Shown here: in pieces, positions 1 through 6,066 of the stretch | Position numbering within the stretch: the stretch's first letter is position 1 | Layout: every line of letters starts with the position of its first letter | DNA from: Caulobacteraceae bacterium | GTDB lineage: Bacteria; Pseudomonadota; Alphaproteobacteria; Caulobacterales; Caulobacteraceae | Length of the DNA: 8,458 nucleotides | Assembly (NCBI GenBank): GCA_947479185.1 | Contig: CANJYY010000092.1 | Span: forward strand, 1 to 8,458 | Direction: 5' to 3' | Made by a program: the position numbers and the translations under genes | Notes under the pieces: model-generated | Told to the model about the DNA's origin: nothing | Databases searched by the model: none | The model's input: the letters and a program-made list of their open reading frames with translations, nothing else

Positions 1-663
1 AGGATCGCCGCCCAGCAGTCGGCCCTGGCCAACGTCGACATGGCCCAGGCGGCCGTGACCGAAACCAACGCCCGGCTGGCCCAGGCCAGCGTGCGCGCGC
101 CGGTGTCCGGCCTGATCGCCCAGCGTTCGGTAGTGCCCGGCCAGATCGTCACCGCCGGAGCCCAGCTGTTCCGCGTCGTCCGCGACGGCAGGCTGGAGCT
201 GAACGCCCAGGTGCCCGAGTCCGAACTGGCCGCCGTCCGCGCCGGCCAGCCGGCGGTGGTCAGCACCTCCGAGGTCGGCCAGACCGCCGCCACCGTGCGC
301 ATCGTCACGCCGCAGATCGATCCGCAGACCCGCGTCGGTCTGGCCCGCGTGTCCCTGAGCGATCGCGGCGCCTTCCGGCCCGGCATGTTCGCCAAGGCCG
401 TGATCAACGTCGGCGCCCAGCCGGCGGTGCTGGCCCCGGCCTCGACCATTCTCTACCGCGACAACAAGCCCGGCCTGTTCGTGATCGACGCGAACGGCCT
501 GGCCCACTTCCGCCCGGTCGCGACCGGCGCGCGCAGCGGCGACGACATCGAGATCCGCTCCGGCCTGCAGGCCGGCGAGCGCGTCGCGGTGCAGGGCGCC
601 GGGTTCCTGGCTGAGGGTGACCGCGTCAACGTCGTCGCGACGCCGGCCGGCGGAGCCCGCTGA
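1..663 (+). CDS. RND efflux periplasmic adaptor subunit (HlyD/MFP family), 5' partial
   Basis: This is the C-terminal 220 residues of a membrane fusion protein, the periplasmic adaptor that links an RND pump to an outer-membrane channel. The frame is open from base 1, so the signal peptide or lipobox, the first half of the lipoyl domain and most of the coiled-coil hairpin lie outside the window. The first ~30 residues, rich in Ala and Gln, fit the returning helix of the coiled-coil hairpin. The stretch around VRAPVSGLIAQRSV and VVPGQIVTAGAQLF is the second half of the lipoyl (barrel-sandwich) domain. A beta-barrel domain follows (LELNAQVPESEL to the conserved FRPGMFAKAVI), then a membrane-proximal domain. 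The Met at base 40 is internal, not the start. The TGA stop shares its A with the ATG of the pump gene (TGATG), so the two are translationally coupled. Family assignment is firm; substrate is unknown. Confidence 0.93.
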   Translation, partial: RIAAQQSALANVDMAQAAVTETNARLAQASVRAPVSGLIAQRSVVPGQIVTAGAQLFRVVRDGRLELNAQVPESELAAVRAGQPAVVSTSEVGQTAATVRIVTPQIDPQTRVGLARVSLSDRGAFRPGMFAKAVINVGAQPAVLAPASTILYRDNKPGLFVIDANGLAHFRPVATGARSGDDIEIRSGLQAGERVAVQGAGFLAEGDRVNVVATPAGGAR

Positions 664-3600
664 TGTTCCGCAATATCAGCGCCTGGTCGATCAAGAACCC
701 GGTCCCGACGCTTCTGCTGTTCGTGGTGCTGACCGTGGCCGGCATCGCCGGCTTCATGCAGATGCGGGTCAACAATTTCCCCGACATCGACTTCCCGGTG
801 GTCACGGTCACGGCCGTCCAGGCGGGCGCCGCGCCGTCGGAGATGGAACACCAGATCACGCGCATCCTCGAGGACGCGATGACCGGCCTGAACGGGGCCC
901 AGCACGTGACCTCGACGATCGGCGACGGCGTCTCCTCGACGGTCATCGAGTTCAAGCTCGGCACGGACCTGGAAAAGGCCACCAATGATGTGCGCAACGC
1001 GGTTTCCCGCGTGCGTTCGGCCCTGCCCGGCGACATCACCGACCCGGTGGTTCAGCGCATCGAGGCCAGCGGCTCACCGCTGGTCTATTACGTGGTCCGC
1101 GCCCCGACCCTGACGCCGGAACAGAAGAGCTGGTTCGTCGACAACGACGTGGCCAAGACCCTGCTGGCGATCCCCGGCGTGTCGCAGGTCTATCGCGACG
1201 GCGGCGTGACGCGGGAGATCCGCGTCGACCTCAATCCCGACCGGCTGGCCGCGCTCGGCGTGACCGCCGCCCAGGTCAGCCAGCAGCTGCGCGCGGTCAA
1301 CGCCGACCTGCCCGGCGGCCGCGCCACCATCGGCGGCGAGGAGCGGGCCATCCGCACCCTCGGCGGCGCCGACAGCCTGCAGCAGCTGCGCGACACCCGC
1401 ATCAACCTGGTCGACGGCCGCAGCGTGCGCCTGGCCGACCTCGGCGAGGTCACCGACTCCTGGAGCGAGCCGCGCAACCTGGCCCGGTTCCAGGGCGAGG
1501 AGGTCGTCGGCTTCAACATGGTCCGCACCCGCGACGGCAGCGAGGTCGGCGTGGCCAAGGCGGTCAAGGCGGCGCTCGAGACGCTCGACGCGGCCCATCC
1601 TGAACTGCAGATCGAGGAGGTCAGCTCCAACGTCCGCAACGTTCAGGCCAGCTATTTCGCCTCGATCGAGGCGCTGGGCCTGGGCGCCCTGCTGGCGGTC
1701 ATCGTGGTCTGGCTGTTCCTGCGCGACTGGCGCGCGACGCTGATCACCGCCGTGGCCATGCCGATGGCGCTGATCCCGACCTTCGCCGTGCTCGGCCCGA
1801 TGAACCAGTCGTTCAACGTCGTCACCCTGCTGGCGCTGAGCCTGACGATCGGCATTCTCGTCGATGACGCCATCGTCGAGATCGAGAACATCGTGCGCCA
1901 CATGCGCATGGGCAAGGCGCCCTATCCGGCGGCCATGGAGGCGGCCGACGAGATCGGCCTTGCCGTGGTGGCGACCACCTTCACCATCGTGGCCGTGTTC
2001 GCCCCCGTGGGCTTCATGGGCAGCGTGCCCGGCCAGTTCTTCAAGTCCTTCGCCCTGGCCGCCTGCGTCTCGGTGCTGTTCTCGCTTCTGGTCGCGCGCA
2101 TGCTGACGCCGCTGATGTGCGCCTACATGCTCAAGACCGACCCCAAGGAGCACCCCGATCCCTTCTGGATGCCCGGCTACATGCGGGCGGTGCACTGGTC
2201 GATCGCCCACCGCTGGGTGGCCTTCAGCATGGCCACCGTGGCCTTCTTCATCTCCATGGGCCTGGCCATGTCCCTGCCCAGCGAGTTCATTCCGGCGAGC
2301 GACCAAAGCCGCACCAGCATCGCCATCGAGCTGCCGCCGGGCGCCAAGCTCAGCGACACCGATGCGGTCGTCAAACAGGTCACGGCCGTGCTCAGGGCCC
2401 GGCCGGAAGTGAAGAGCGTCTACGCCTCGATCGGCTCGGCGACCCAGGCCAGCGGCCCGGGCGGCGGCGGCGCGCTGGCCGACGTGCGGCGCGCCAGCGT
2501 CTACGCCAACCTGATCGACAAGCGTGAGCGGGCGCTCGGCCAGCAGGAATTCGAGCGCGCCATGTCCAGGGCCATGGCCGACATTCCGGGCGCCCGGCTC
2601 AGCTTCGGCGACCAGAGCGGCGGCCAGTCCAGCGGCATCTCGATCACCCTCGTCAGCGACGACGGCGAAGCCCTGTCGAAGGCCGCCCGCGCGGTCGAGA
2701 CCCAGATGCGCGGCATCCCGGGCATCGAGAACGTGGTCAACACCGCCGACATCGCCCGTCCCGAGATTCTCGTGACACCCAAGCCCGATCAGGCCGCCCG
2801 CATGGGCGTCTCGGCCCAGGTCATCTCCCAGGCGGTCCGGGTGGCGACCATCGGCGACGTCGATCAGGCGCTGGCCAAGTACAACGTCGGCGACCGCCAG
2901 ATCCCCATCCGCCTGCGCCTCAGCGACGGCGCCCGCGAGGACATGGCCGTGCTGGCCAATCTTCAGGTGCCGACGGCGTCCGGCGTCCCCGTGCCGCTGT
3001 CGGCGGTGGCCGACATCCAGCTCGGCGCCGGACCCTCGCAGATCAGCCGCCTCGACCGCAGTCGCAACGCCACGATCAAGGCTGAACTGAACGGCCTGGC
3101 CCTCGGCGAAGCCAATGCGAAGCTGCACGAACTGCCGGCGGTCAAGACCCTGCCGGCCGGCGTCAAGGAGCAGGTCTCCGGCATCGTCGAACGCCTGCAG
3201 GAGCTGGTCACCGGCTTCGGCGTCGCCCTGCTGACGGGTATTCTGCTGATGTACGTGGTGCTGGTGCTGCTGTTCAAAAGCTTCATCCACCCGATCACCA
3301 TTCAGGCGGCGTTGCCGCTGGCCCTCGGCGGGGCCTTCGGCCTGCTGCTGCTGACCGGCCGCAACCTGTCGATGCCGGCCCTGATCGGCATCCTGATGCT
3401 GATGGGCATCGCGGCGAAGAACTCGATCCTGCTGGTCGAGTATGCGCTCGAGGCGATCAAGCTGCGCGGCATGGACCCGCGCGAGGCGATCATCGACGCC
3501 TGTCACAAGCGCGCCCGGCCTATCCTGATGACCACCGTGGCCATGGGCGCGGGCATGCTACCGGTGGCGATGGGCTTCGGCGAGGACACCGAGTTCCGTT

Positions 3601-3776
3601 CGCCGATGGCCATCGCCGTGATCGGCGGGCTGATCACCTCGACGCTGCTCAGCCTGCTGTTCGTGCCGGTGATCTTCACCATCGTCGACCAGATCACGAC
3701 CTGGGGACGGGGCCGGCTGGCGCGCAGGTTCGCCGGGCAGAAGGCTCCGGCGCCCGCCCAGGGCGCGGCGCATTAA
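663..3776 (+). CDS. RND family efflux transporter permease (HAE-1 type, AcrB/MdtB-like)
   Basis: This is the proton-driven inner-membrane pump of a tripartite RND system, 1037 residues long and so within the usual family length. The N-terminus (MFRNISAWSIKNPVPTLLL) is a typical cytoplasmic amphipathic helix plus TM1. It is followed by a periplasmic porter segment with the conserved NNFPDIDFPVV, close to the family pattern in which Pro-Asp-x-x-x-Pro follows TM1. TM2 lies around residues 334-352. TM4 carries the proton-relay pair Asp401-Asp402 in GILVDDAIVEIENI, matching the AcrB D407/D408 motif. TM8 lies near 853-873, TM10 carries Lys919 in GIAAKNSILLVEYA (the AcrB K940 equivalent), and TM12 lies near 983-1008. 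All three relay residues are present, so the pump should be active. The start overlaps the adaptor stop by one base. No outer-membrane factor follows. Hydrophobic drug or solvent efflux is likely, but the substrate cannot be read from the sequence. Confidence 0.96.
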   Translation: MFRNISAWSIKNPVPTLLLFVVLTVAGIAGFMQMRVNNFPDIDFPVVTVTAVQAGAAPSEMEHQITRILEDAMTGLNGAQHVTSTIGDGVSSTVIEFKLGTDLEKATNDVRNAVSRVRSALPGDITDPVVQRIEASGSPLVYYVVRAPTLTPEQKSWFVDNDVAKTLLAIPGVSQVYRDGGVTREIRVDLNPDRLAALGVTAAQVSQQLRAVNADLPGGRATIGGEERAIRTLGGADSLQQLRDTRINLVDGRSVRLADLGEVTDSWSEPRNLARFQGEEVVGFNMVRTRDGSEVGVAKAVKAALETLDAAHPELQIEEVSSNVRNVQASYFASIEALGLGALLAVIVVWLFLRDWRATLITAVAMPMALIPTFAVLGPMNQSFNVVTLLALSLTIGILVDDAIVEIENIVRHMRMGKAPYPAAMEAADEIGLAVVATTFTIVAVFAPVGFMGSVPGQFFKSFALAACVSVLFSLLVARMLTPLMCAYMLKTDPKEHPDPFWMPGYMRAVHWSIAHRWVAFSMATVAFFISMGLAMSLPSEFIPASDQSRTSIAIELPPGAKLSDTDAVVKQVTAVLRARPEVKSVYASIGSATQASGPGGGGALADVRRASVYANLIDKRERALGQQEFERAMSRAMADIPGARLSFGDQSGGQSSGISITLVSDDGEALSKAARAVETQMRGIPGIENVVNTADIARPEILVTPKPDQAARMGVSAQVISQAVRVATIGDVDQALAKYNVGDRQIPIRLRLSDGAREDMAVLANLQVPTASGVPVPLSAVADIQLGAGPSQISRLDRSRNATIKAELNGLALGEANAKLHELPAVKTLPAGVKEQVSGIVERLQELVTGFGVALLTGILLMYVVLVLLFKSFIHPITIQAALPLALGGAFGLLLLTGRNLSMPALIGILMLMGIAAKNSILLVEYALEAIKLRGMDPREAIIDACHKRARPILMTTVAMGAGMLPVAMGFGEDTEFRSPMAIAVIGGLITSTLLSLLFVPVIFTIVDQITTWGRGRLARRFAGQKAPAPAQGAAH

Positions 3777-3787
3777 CCCCGCATTAG
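3773..3787 (+). promoter_or_regulatory. Candidate CtrA binding site (TTAA-N7-TTAG)
   Basis: The sequence TTAA, seven bases (CCCCGCA), then TTAG matches the alphaproteobacterial CtrA consensus TTAA-N7-TTAA at seven of eight defined positions. It sits 73 bases before the eipA ATG and its first half includes the TAA stop of the pump gene. Brucella eipA is reported to be activated directly by CtrA, which makes the position meaningful. No clear -10 element can be fixed downstream; TATTGG at 3810-3815 is one weak option. Binding is inferred from motif and context only. Confidence 0.55.
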
Positions 3788-3810
3788 GGAACGCGCCGCA
3801 AACCGGTCGT

Positions 3811-3841
3811 ATTGGAATGGGACCCTGCAAGGGCTTCCAAT
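3811..3841 (+). other. Hairpin just upstream of the eipA ribosome binding site
   Basis: ATTGGAA (3811-3817) is complementary to TTCCAAT (3835-3841). An inner stem of CCCT (3823-3826) and AGGG (3830-3833) closes a GCA loop. The structure ends four bases before the CGGAG-type Shine-Dalgarno of eipA. There is no T-run after it, so it is a poor intrinsic terminator. It could be a 5' UTR stem that shapes translation or stability of the eipA message, or an inverted repeat operator. Function is unknown. Confidence 0.4.
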
Positions 3842-3859
3842 CGACACGGAGTCTTGCCC

Positions 3860-4450
3860 ATGGATCGTCGCACGCTCATCCTTTCCGGACTTGCCGCCGG
3901 CGTCGGCGGAGTCGCCGCGGCCAGCCCCGTATTGGCCCAGGAGCCGCGTGATCCGGCCGACGGCCCACGCACCTACAGCACCGACGAGATCGTCAACGCC
4001 ACGTCCGACTTTCTCGGCGTCACCGCCGAGGCCGCCGGCGCGGCCATCGAGCGCATCTTCCGCGAGAACGGCCGCCCCACGGCCTACATCGCCGGCGAAG
4101 AGGGCTCGGCCGCCATCACCATCGGCGCCCGCTACGGCCGCGGCCTGATGTACATGAAGGAACAGGAGACCCAGGAGGTCTACTGGCAGGGGCCGTCGAT
4201 CGGCTTCGACGTCGGCGGCAACGCCAGCCGGGTGTTCACCCTCTGCTATAACCTGCAGTACCCGGACATGATCTACCGCCGGTTCCCCGGCGTGGAGGGC
4301 TCGGCCTATTTCATCGCCGGCCTCGGCGTGAACTACCAGCGCGCGGACGGCATCACCCTGGCCCCGATCCGCGCCGGCGTCGGCCTGCGCCTGGGGGCCA
4401 ACATTGGCTACCTGAGCTACAGCCGCAAACGCCACTACATCCCGTTCTAG
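3860..4450 (+). CDS. eipA: EipA-family periplasmic protein (DUF1134)
   Basis: The predicted product is an exported envelope protein of 196 residues. Residues 1-26 form a signal peptide: a twin-arginine start MDRRTLIL, a hydrophobic Gly/Ala-rich core, and a VLA|Q cleavage site after Ala26, leaving about 170 mature residues. The mature C-terminal half shows the DUF1134 hallmarks: EVYWQGPSIGFDVGGNASRV, TLCYN, IYRRFPGVEGSAYFIAGLG, an Arg-Ala-Gly-Val-Gly-Leu-Arg segment, and an end in YLSYSRKRHYIPF. Brucella abortus EipA is a member of this family with a similar length; it adopts a small eight-stranded beta barrel in the periplasm and supports envelope stress resistance. The ATG at 3860 is chosen because CACGGAG lies eight bases upstream and the signal peptide begins there. 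A TTG at 3812 in the same frame would add 16 residues before the signal and falls inside the hairpin. A CtrA-like box lies upstream. The gene converges on yqhA. Confidence 0.85.
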   Translation: MDRRTLILSGLAAGVGGVAAASPVLAQEPRDPADGPRTYSTDEIVNATSDFLGVTAEAAGAAIERIFRENGRPTAYIAGEEGSAAITIGARYGRGLMYMKEQETQEVYWQGPSIGFDVGGNASRVFTLCYNLQYPDMIYRRFPGVEGSAYFIAGLGVNYQRADGITLAPIRAGVGLRLGANIGYLSYSRKRHYIPF

Positions 4451-4457
4451 CAGGGAA

Positions 4458-4535
4458 GGGACATGTACCGCAGGTACGTGTCCCCCAATCGGGCAGCCAA
4501 AGTTTAGGGGACACGTACCTGCGGTACATGTCCCC
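4458..4535. repeat. REP-doublet-like inverted repeat between convergent genes
   Basis: Two units lie in inverted orientation. Bases 4458-4485 are a perfect reverse complement of 4507-4534 (28 bp), separated by a 21-base spacer. Each unit is itself a near palindrome: 4458-4469 pairs with 4473-4484 around a GCA loop, and 4507-4519 pairs with 4523-4535 around a TGC loop, each with one mismatch (T/G or C/A) in the same relative place. The unit ends are GGGGACA/TGTCCCC. This layout matches REP pairs (BIMEs) mobilised by REP-associated tyrosine transposases. No transposase is present here. It may also stop or stabilise the converging transcripts, although neither side has a T-run. Confidence 0.75.
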
Positions 4536-4541
4536 GCCCGA

Positions 4542-5075
4542 TCAGTGCTTGTCGGTCAGGCTCGCGACCCAGTCCATCAGGGCCAGCAGAACCCCGGACA
4601 CGACGAACGTCAGGTGGATGATCACCAGCCACAGCATCTTGGTCGCGTCGATGGCGGCGCCGCTCTCGCTGGCCTCGAGGAAGGCCTTCAGGAGGGCGAT
4701 GGCCGAGATGGCGACGATCGAGGCCACCAGCTTCATCTTCAGGCCGGAGAAGTCGACGGTGCCCATCCAGGACGGCCGGTCGACGGTGTCGCCGATGTCC
4801 AGCTTGGAGACGAAGTTCTCGTAGCCCGAGAAGATCACGATCAGCACCAGGTTGCCGGCCAGCGACAGGTCGATCAGCGACAGGGCCAGCAGGATGGCGT
4901 CTTCGGCGTGCGCGGCGCCCGACAGGATCACCGGCACGACATGCACCAGCTCCTGGACGAAGATCACCACCAGGGCCAGCAGGGCGATGACCAGGCCGAC
5001 ATACATCGGCGCCATCAACCAGCGCGACGCGAACAGGCCGCGTTCCAGAAAGCGTTCAATCGCGGGCTTGGACAT
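4542..5075 (-). CDS. yqhA: YqhA family membrane protein (UPF0114, TIGR00645)
   Basis: The product is a 177-residue inner-membrane protein of the UPF0114 family, close in length to E. coli YqhA. The N-terminus (IERFLERGLFASRWLMAPMYVGL) and the internal motifs SLIDLSLAGNLVLIVIFSGYENFVSKLDI, LKMKLVASIVAISAIALLKAF and LVIIHLTFVVSGVLLALMDW line up block by block with E. coli YqhA. Four membrane segments are visible at about residues 20-46, 60-82, 113-132 and 144-168. The family has no established biochemical function. A strong Shine-Dalgarno AAGGAG (5081-5086) stands five bases before the ATG. The gene begins 20 bases after the stop of the IlvM-like gene on the same strand, so it can be cotranscribed. 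Its TGA stop overlaps a short repeat arm of the neighbouring REP-like element by one base. Confidence 0.93.
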   Translation of the reverse strand: MSKPAIERFLERGLFASRWLMAPMYVGLVIALLALVVIFVQELVHVVPVILSGAAHAEDAILLALSLIDLSLAGNLVLIVIFSGYENFVSKLDIGDTVDRPSWMGTVDFSGLKMKLVASIVAISAIALLKAFLEASESGAAIDATKMLWLVIIHLTFVVSGVLLALMDWVASLTDKH

Positions 5076-5095
5076 GGAGTCTCCTTGGGGTCCCC

Positions 5096-5377
5096 CTAGT
5101 TAGGCGACATCGTGAGCGGCGCAAGCCCGCTCTGCCAGCCGAACGCCAGGCGTCTGACCGCCGGGCAGGCTTCCAGCCGCCGCGCCAGCGCCTCGGCCCG
5201 CTGCTCGCCGGGATCATCGATCTCCAGCCGGATCGACAGGCCGTCGTCGGCCGGTTCAGCCTCGAGCCGCCGCACGCGCGCCTGCAGGACGGTCACCACG
5301 TTCAGCACCCGCATCAGGGCGTCGGGCTCGTCCGCGGCGCCGACGAGGAACAGCCGCCGTTTGCCGTCCGGTTTCAC
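5096..5377 (-). CDS. Small ACT-domain protein resembling acetolactate synthase II small subunit (IlvM-like)
   Basis: This is a 93-residue protein with a GTG start that overlaps the previous stop by four bases (GTGA), so its translation is probably coupled. Residues 8-75 fit a beta-alpha-beta-beta-alpha-beta ACT fold: RRLFLVGAADEP, then helix DALMRVLNVVTVLQARV, strands RRLEAEP and GLSIRLEID, helix QRAEALARRLEAC and strand AVRRLAFGW. The ALMRVLNVV block recalls LERVLRVV of E. coli IlvM, which binds the AHAS II large chain and regulates branched-chain amino acid synthesis. No AHAS large-subunit gene is in the window, so a free-standing regulatory role or a partner encoded elsewhere must be assumed. 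The tail (about 16 residues after GW) has no match I recognise. The ACT fold is likely; the IlvM role is tentative. Confidence 0.6.
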   Translation of the reverse strand: MKPDGKRRLFLVGAADEPDALMRVLNVVTVLQARVRRLEAEPADDGLSIRLEIDDPGEQRAEALARRLEACPAVRRLAFGWQSGLAPLTMSPN

Positions 5378-5661
5378 GACCGGCCCCAGACATGCTCGAC
5401 GCGGGACGAGCGCACGCCCGGCCGCTCGGCCAACCGGTCGGCCAGGCTGACGGCCCCGGCCTCGTCGCAGCGGCGCACGCGCAGCACGCCCTCGACCAGC
5501 CGGCCGACGGTGCTGATGGAGAGGTTGCAGACCTCGGCTGTGCTGGCGGCGAGGCTCAGGCGGGCGGCGTCGAGCGCCTGGGCCACGTCGTCGGCGGTGA
5601 AACGCAGCACGTGGCGGGCGTCGGGGTTGGCGGAAAGATCAGGGGAGGAGAGCTGGGGCAT
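5374..5661 (-). CDS. Small protein, probable diverged ACT-fold paralogue of its downstream neighbour
   Basis: This is a 95-residue protein I do not recognise as a named family. The ATG has AAGGA (5670-5674) eight bases upstream. After ~15 polar residues (SSPDLSANPDAR) the pattern HVLRFTAD, helix DVAQALDAARLSLAAS, AEVCNLSIS, LVEGVLRVRR, helix AVSLADRLAERPGV, RSSRVEHVW follows the same order of strands and helices as the downstream IlvM-like protein. The C-terminal blocks align directly: LADRLAERPGVR-x(6)-W here against LARRLEACPAVR-x(5)-W there. I infer a tandem duplication of an ACT-type regulatory domain. It is the first gene after the terminator/attenuator at 5706-5742 and is joined to the next gene by a four-base overlap. 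Cys45 and Cys69 are present without an evident metal motif. The gene is real by RBS, coupling and codon use; its function is unknown. Confidence 0.7.
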   Translation of the reverse strand: MPQLSSPDLSANPDARHVLRFTADDVAQALDAARLSLAASTAEVCNLSISTVGRLVEGVLRVRRCDEAGAVSLADRLAERPGVRSSRVEHVWGRS

Positions 5662-5705
5662 GGTTGTGGTCCTTGGCTGGGTTTGAAACCGGCCGACCGC
5701 ACAAC

Positions 5706-5742
5706 AAAAAGCCCCGCATCCGTTTCCGGAGCGGGGCTTTTT
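5706..5742 (-). terminator. Intrinsic terminator, probable attenuator of the downstream small-gene operon
   Basis: Read on the - strand, AAAAAGCCCCGC (5742-5731) pairs with GCGGGGCTTTTT (5717-5706). The stem continues as TCCG/CGGA around a GAAA loop with one bulged T. A run of five T follows the GC stem. It lies 44 bases before the ATG at 5661 and after the leader frame ending at 5767. The upstream bases CCGGAGC (5790-5784) can pair with GCTCCGG (5732-5726) in the left arm, which would break the terminator. The same hairpin also has T-runs for the + direction, though nothing on that strand needs it. The terminator is clear; its regulated nature is inferred. Confidence 0.85.
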
Positions 5743-5766
5743 GATCTTGCGATCTGCCGGCGAAGG

Positions 5767-5898
5767 TCAGGTCGCGCGGCAAAGCTCCGGTCCGGAAGGA
5801 TCGGTCATAATTTTAAGGGTCATCGCCATGAGCGCGCAGGCCGTCATCGCCCGGGCAGGAGCGTTGGCGGCGTCAGCGGTGGTAAGGCGCGAGGTCAT
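5767..5898 (-). CDS. Putative 43-codon leader peptide of an attenuator
   Basis: An ATG (5898-5896) stands about two bases after the expected transcription start of the promoter at 5908-5936 and has no Shine-Dalgarno, so translation would be leaderless, a mode common in Caulobacter. The frame ends in TGA 24 bases before the terminator stem. It contains 10 Ala, 7 Thr, 5 Met, 4 Leu and 1 Ile. Codons 24-33 read MAMTLKIMTD, dense in amino acids of the aspartate family (Met, Thr, Lys, Ile). The antiterminator strand CCGGAGC covers codons 37-39 (Pro-Glu-Leu). A ribosome stalled near codons 29-32 could leave that strand free, whereas one reaching the stop would be close enough to cover it. There is no Phe or Val codon. 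An in-frame extension upstream to 6021 runs through the repeat and promoter and is not favoured. The control amino acid is not settled. Confidence 0.45.
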   Translation of the reverse strand: MTSRLTTADAANAPARAMTACALMAMTLKIMTDPSGPELCRAT

Positions 5899-5907
5899 GT
5901 CGGGGGA

Positions 5908-5936
5908 GGGATAGGCTTCTGCCAGGCGAACGTCAA
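5908..5936 (-). promoter_or_regulatory. Promoter-like -35/-10 pair upstream of the leader frame
   Basis: On the - strand TTGACG (5936-5931), a 17-base spacer and TATCCC (5913-5908) match housekeeping sigma promoters; the GCCTATCC context is near the Caulobacter sigma-73 -10 consensus GCTANAWC. The expected start is around 5900-5901, directly in front of the leader ATG. The 8-base arms CCCTCCCC (5938-5945) and GGGGAGGG (5903-5910) flank it as an inverted repeat. This would separate the small-gene operon from pheT transcription. Confidence 0.55.
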
Positions 5937-5959
5937 ACCCTCCCCGCACCGACGTCACG

Positions 5960-6009
5960 CCTCCCCACATCGTGGGGAGGGGGACCATGCGGAGCATGGT
6001 GAAGGGGGC
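5960..6009 (+). repeat. Double-hairpin intergenic repeat, copy A
   Basis: Stem 1 is CCTCCCCAC (5960-5968), loop ATC, GTGGGGAGG (5972-5980). After GGG, stem 2 is ACCATGC (5984-5990), loop GGA, GCATGGT (5994-6000), then the tail GAAGGGGGC. Copy B downstream is the same element in opposite orientation, identical at 40 of 50 positions. The type resembles GC-rich dispersed repeats frequent between genes in Caulobacterales and sphingomonads; this last statement is from general knowledge, not a search. Confidence 0.8.
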
Positions 6010-6066
6010 AGCGCCGACCATGCCGGAAAGACCGGAATTCAGGATGAGGCCGTTCGCGTTCGCGCC

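Noticed and set aside
1074..3506. 810-codon open frame on the - strand opposite the RND pump gene
   Set aside because: It is the antisense shadow of a GC-rich gene; the translation is low-complexity (His, Asp, Gly, Ala, Arg rich) with no domain, while the + strand encodes a complete RND pump.
3812..3859. Earlier TTG start for eipA
   Set aside because: It would put 16 polar residues before the signal peptide, lacks a ribosome binding site and falls inside a hairpin.
4451..4541. CRISPR-like array
   Set aside because: There are only two units, in inverted rather than direct orientation, with one spacer and no cas genes.
4545..5099. 184-codon + strand frame opposite yqhA
   Set aside because: The product is Gln/Asp/His-rich without family resemblance; the - strand matches YqhA over its full length with a strong RBS.
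5767..6021. 84-codon - strand frame as a full gene
   Set aside because: Its first half reads through repeat copy A and the promoter-like element; only the last 43 codons make sense, as a leader peptide.
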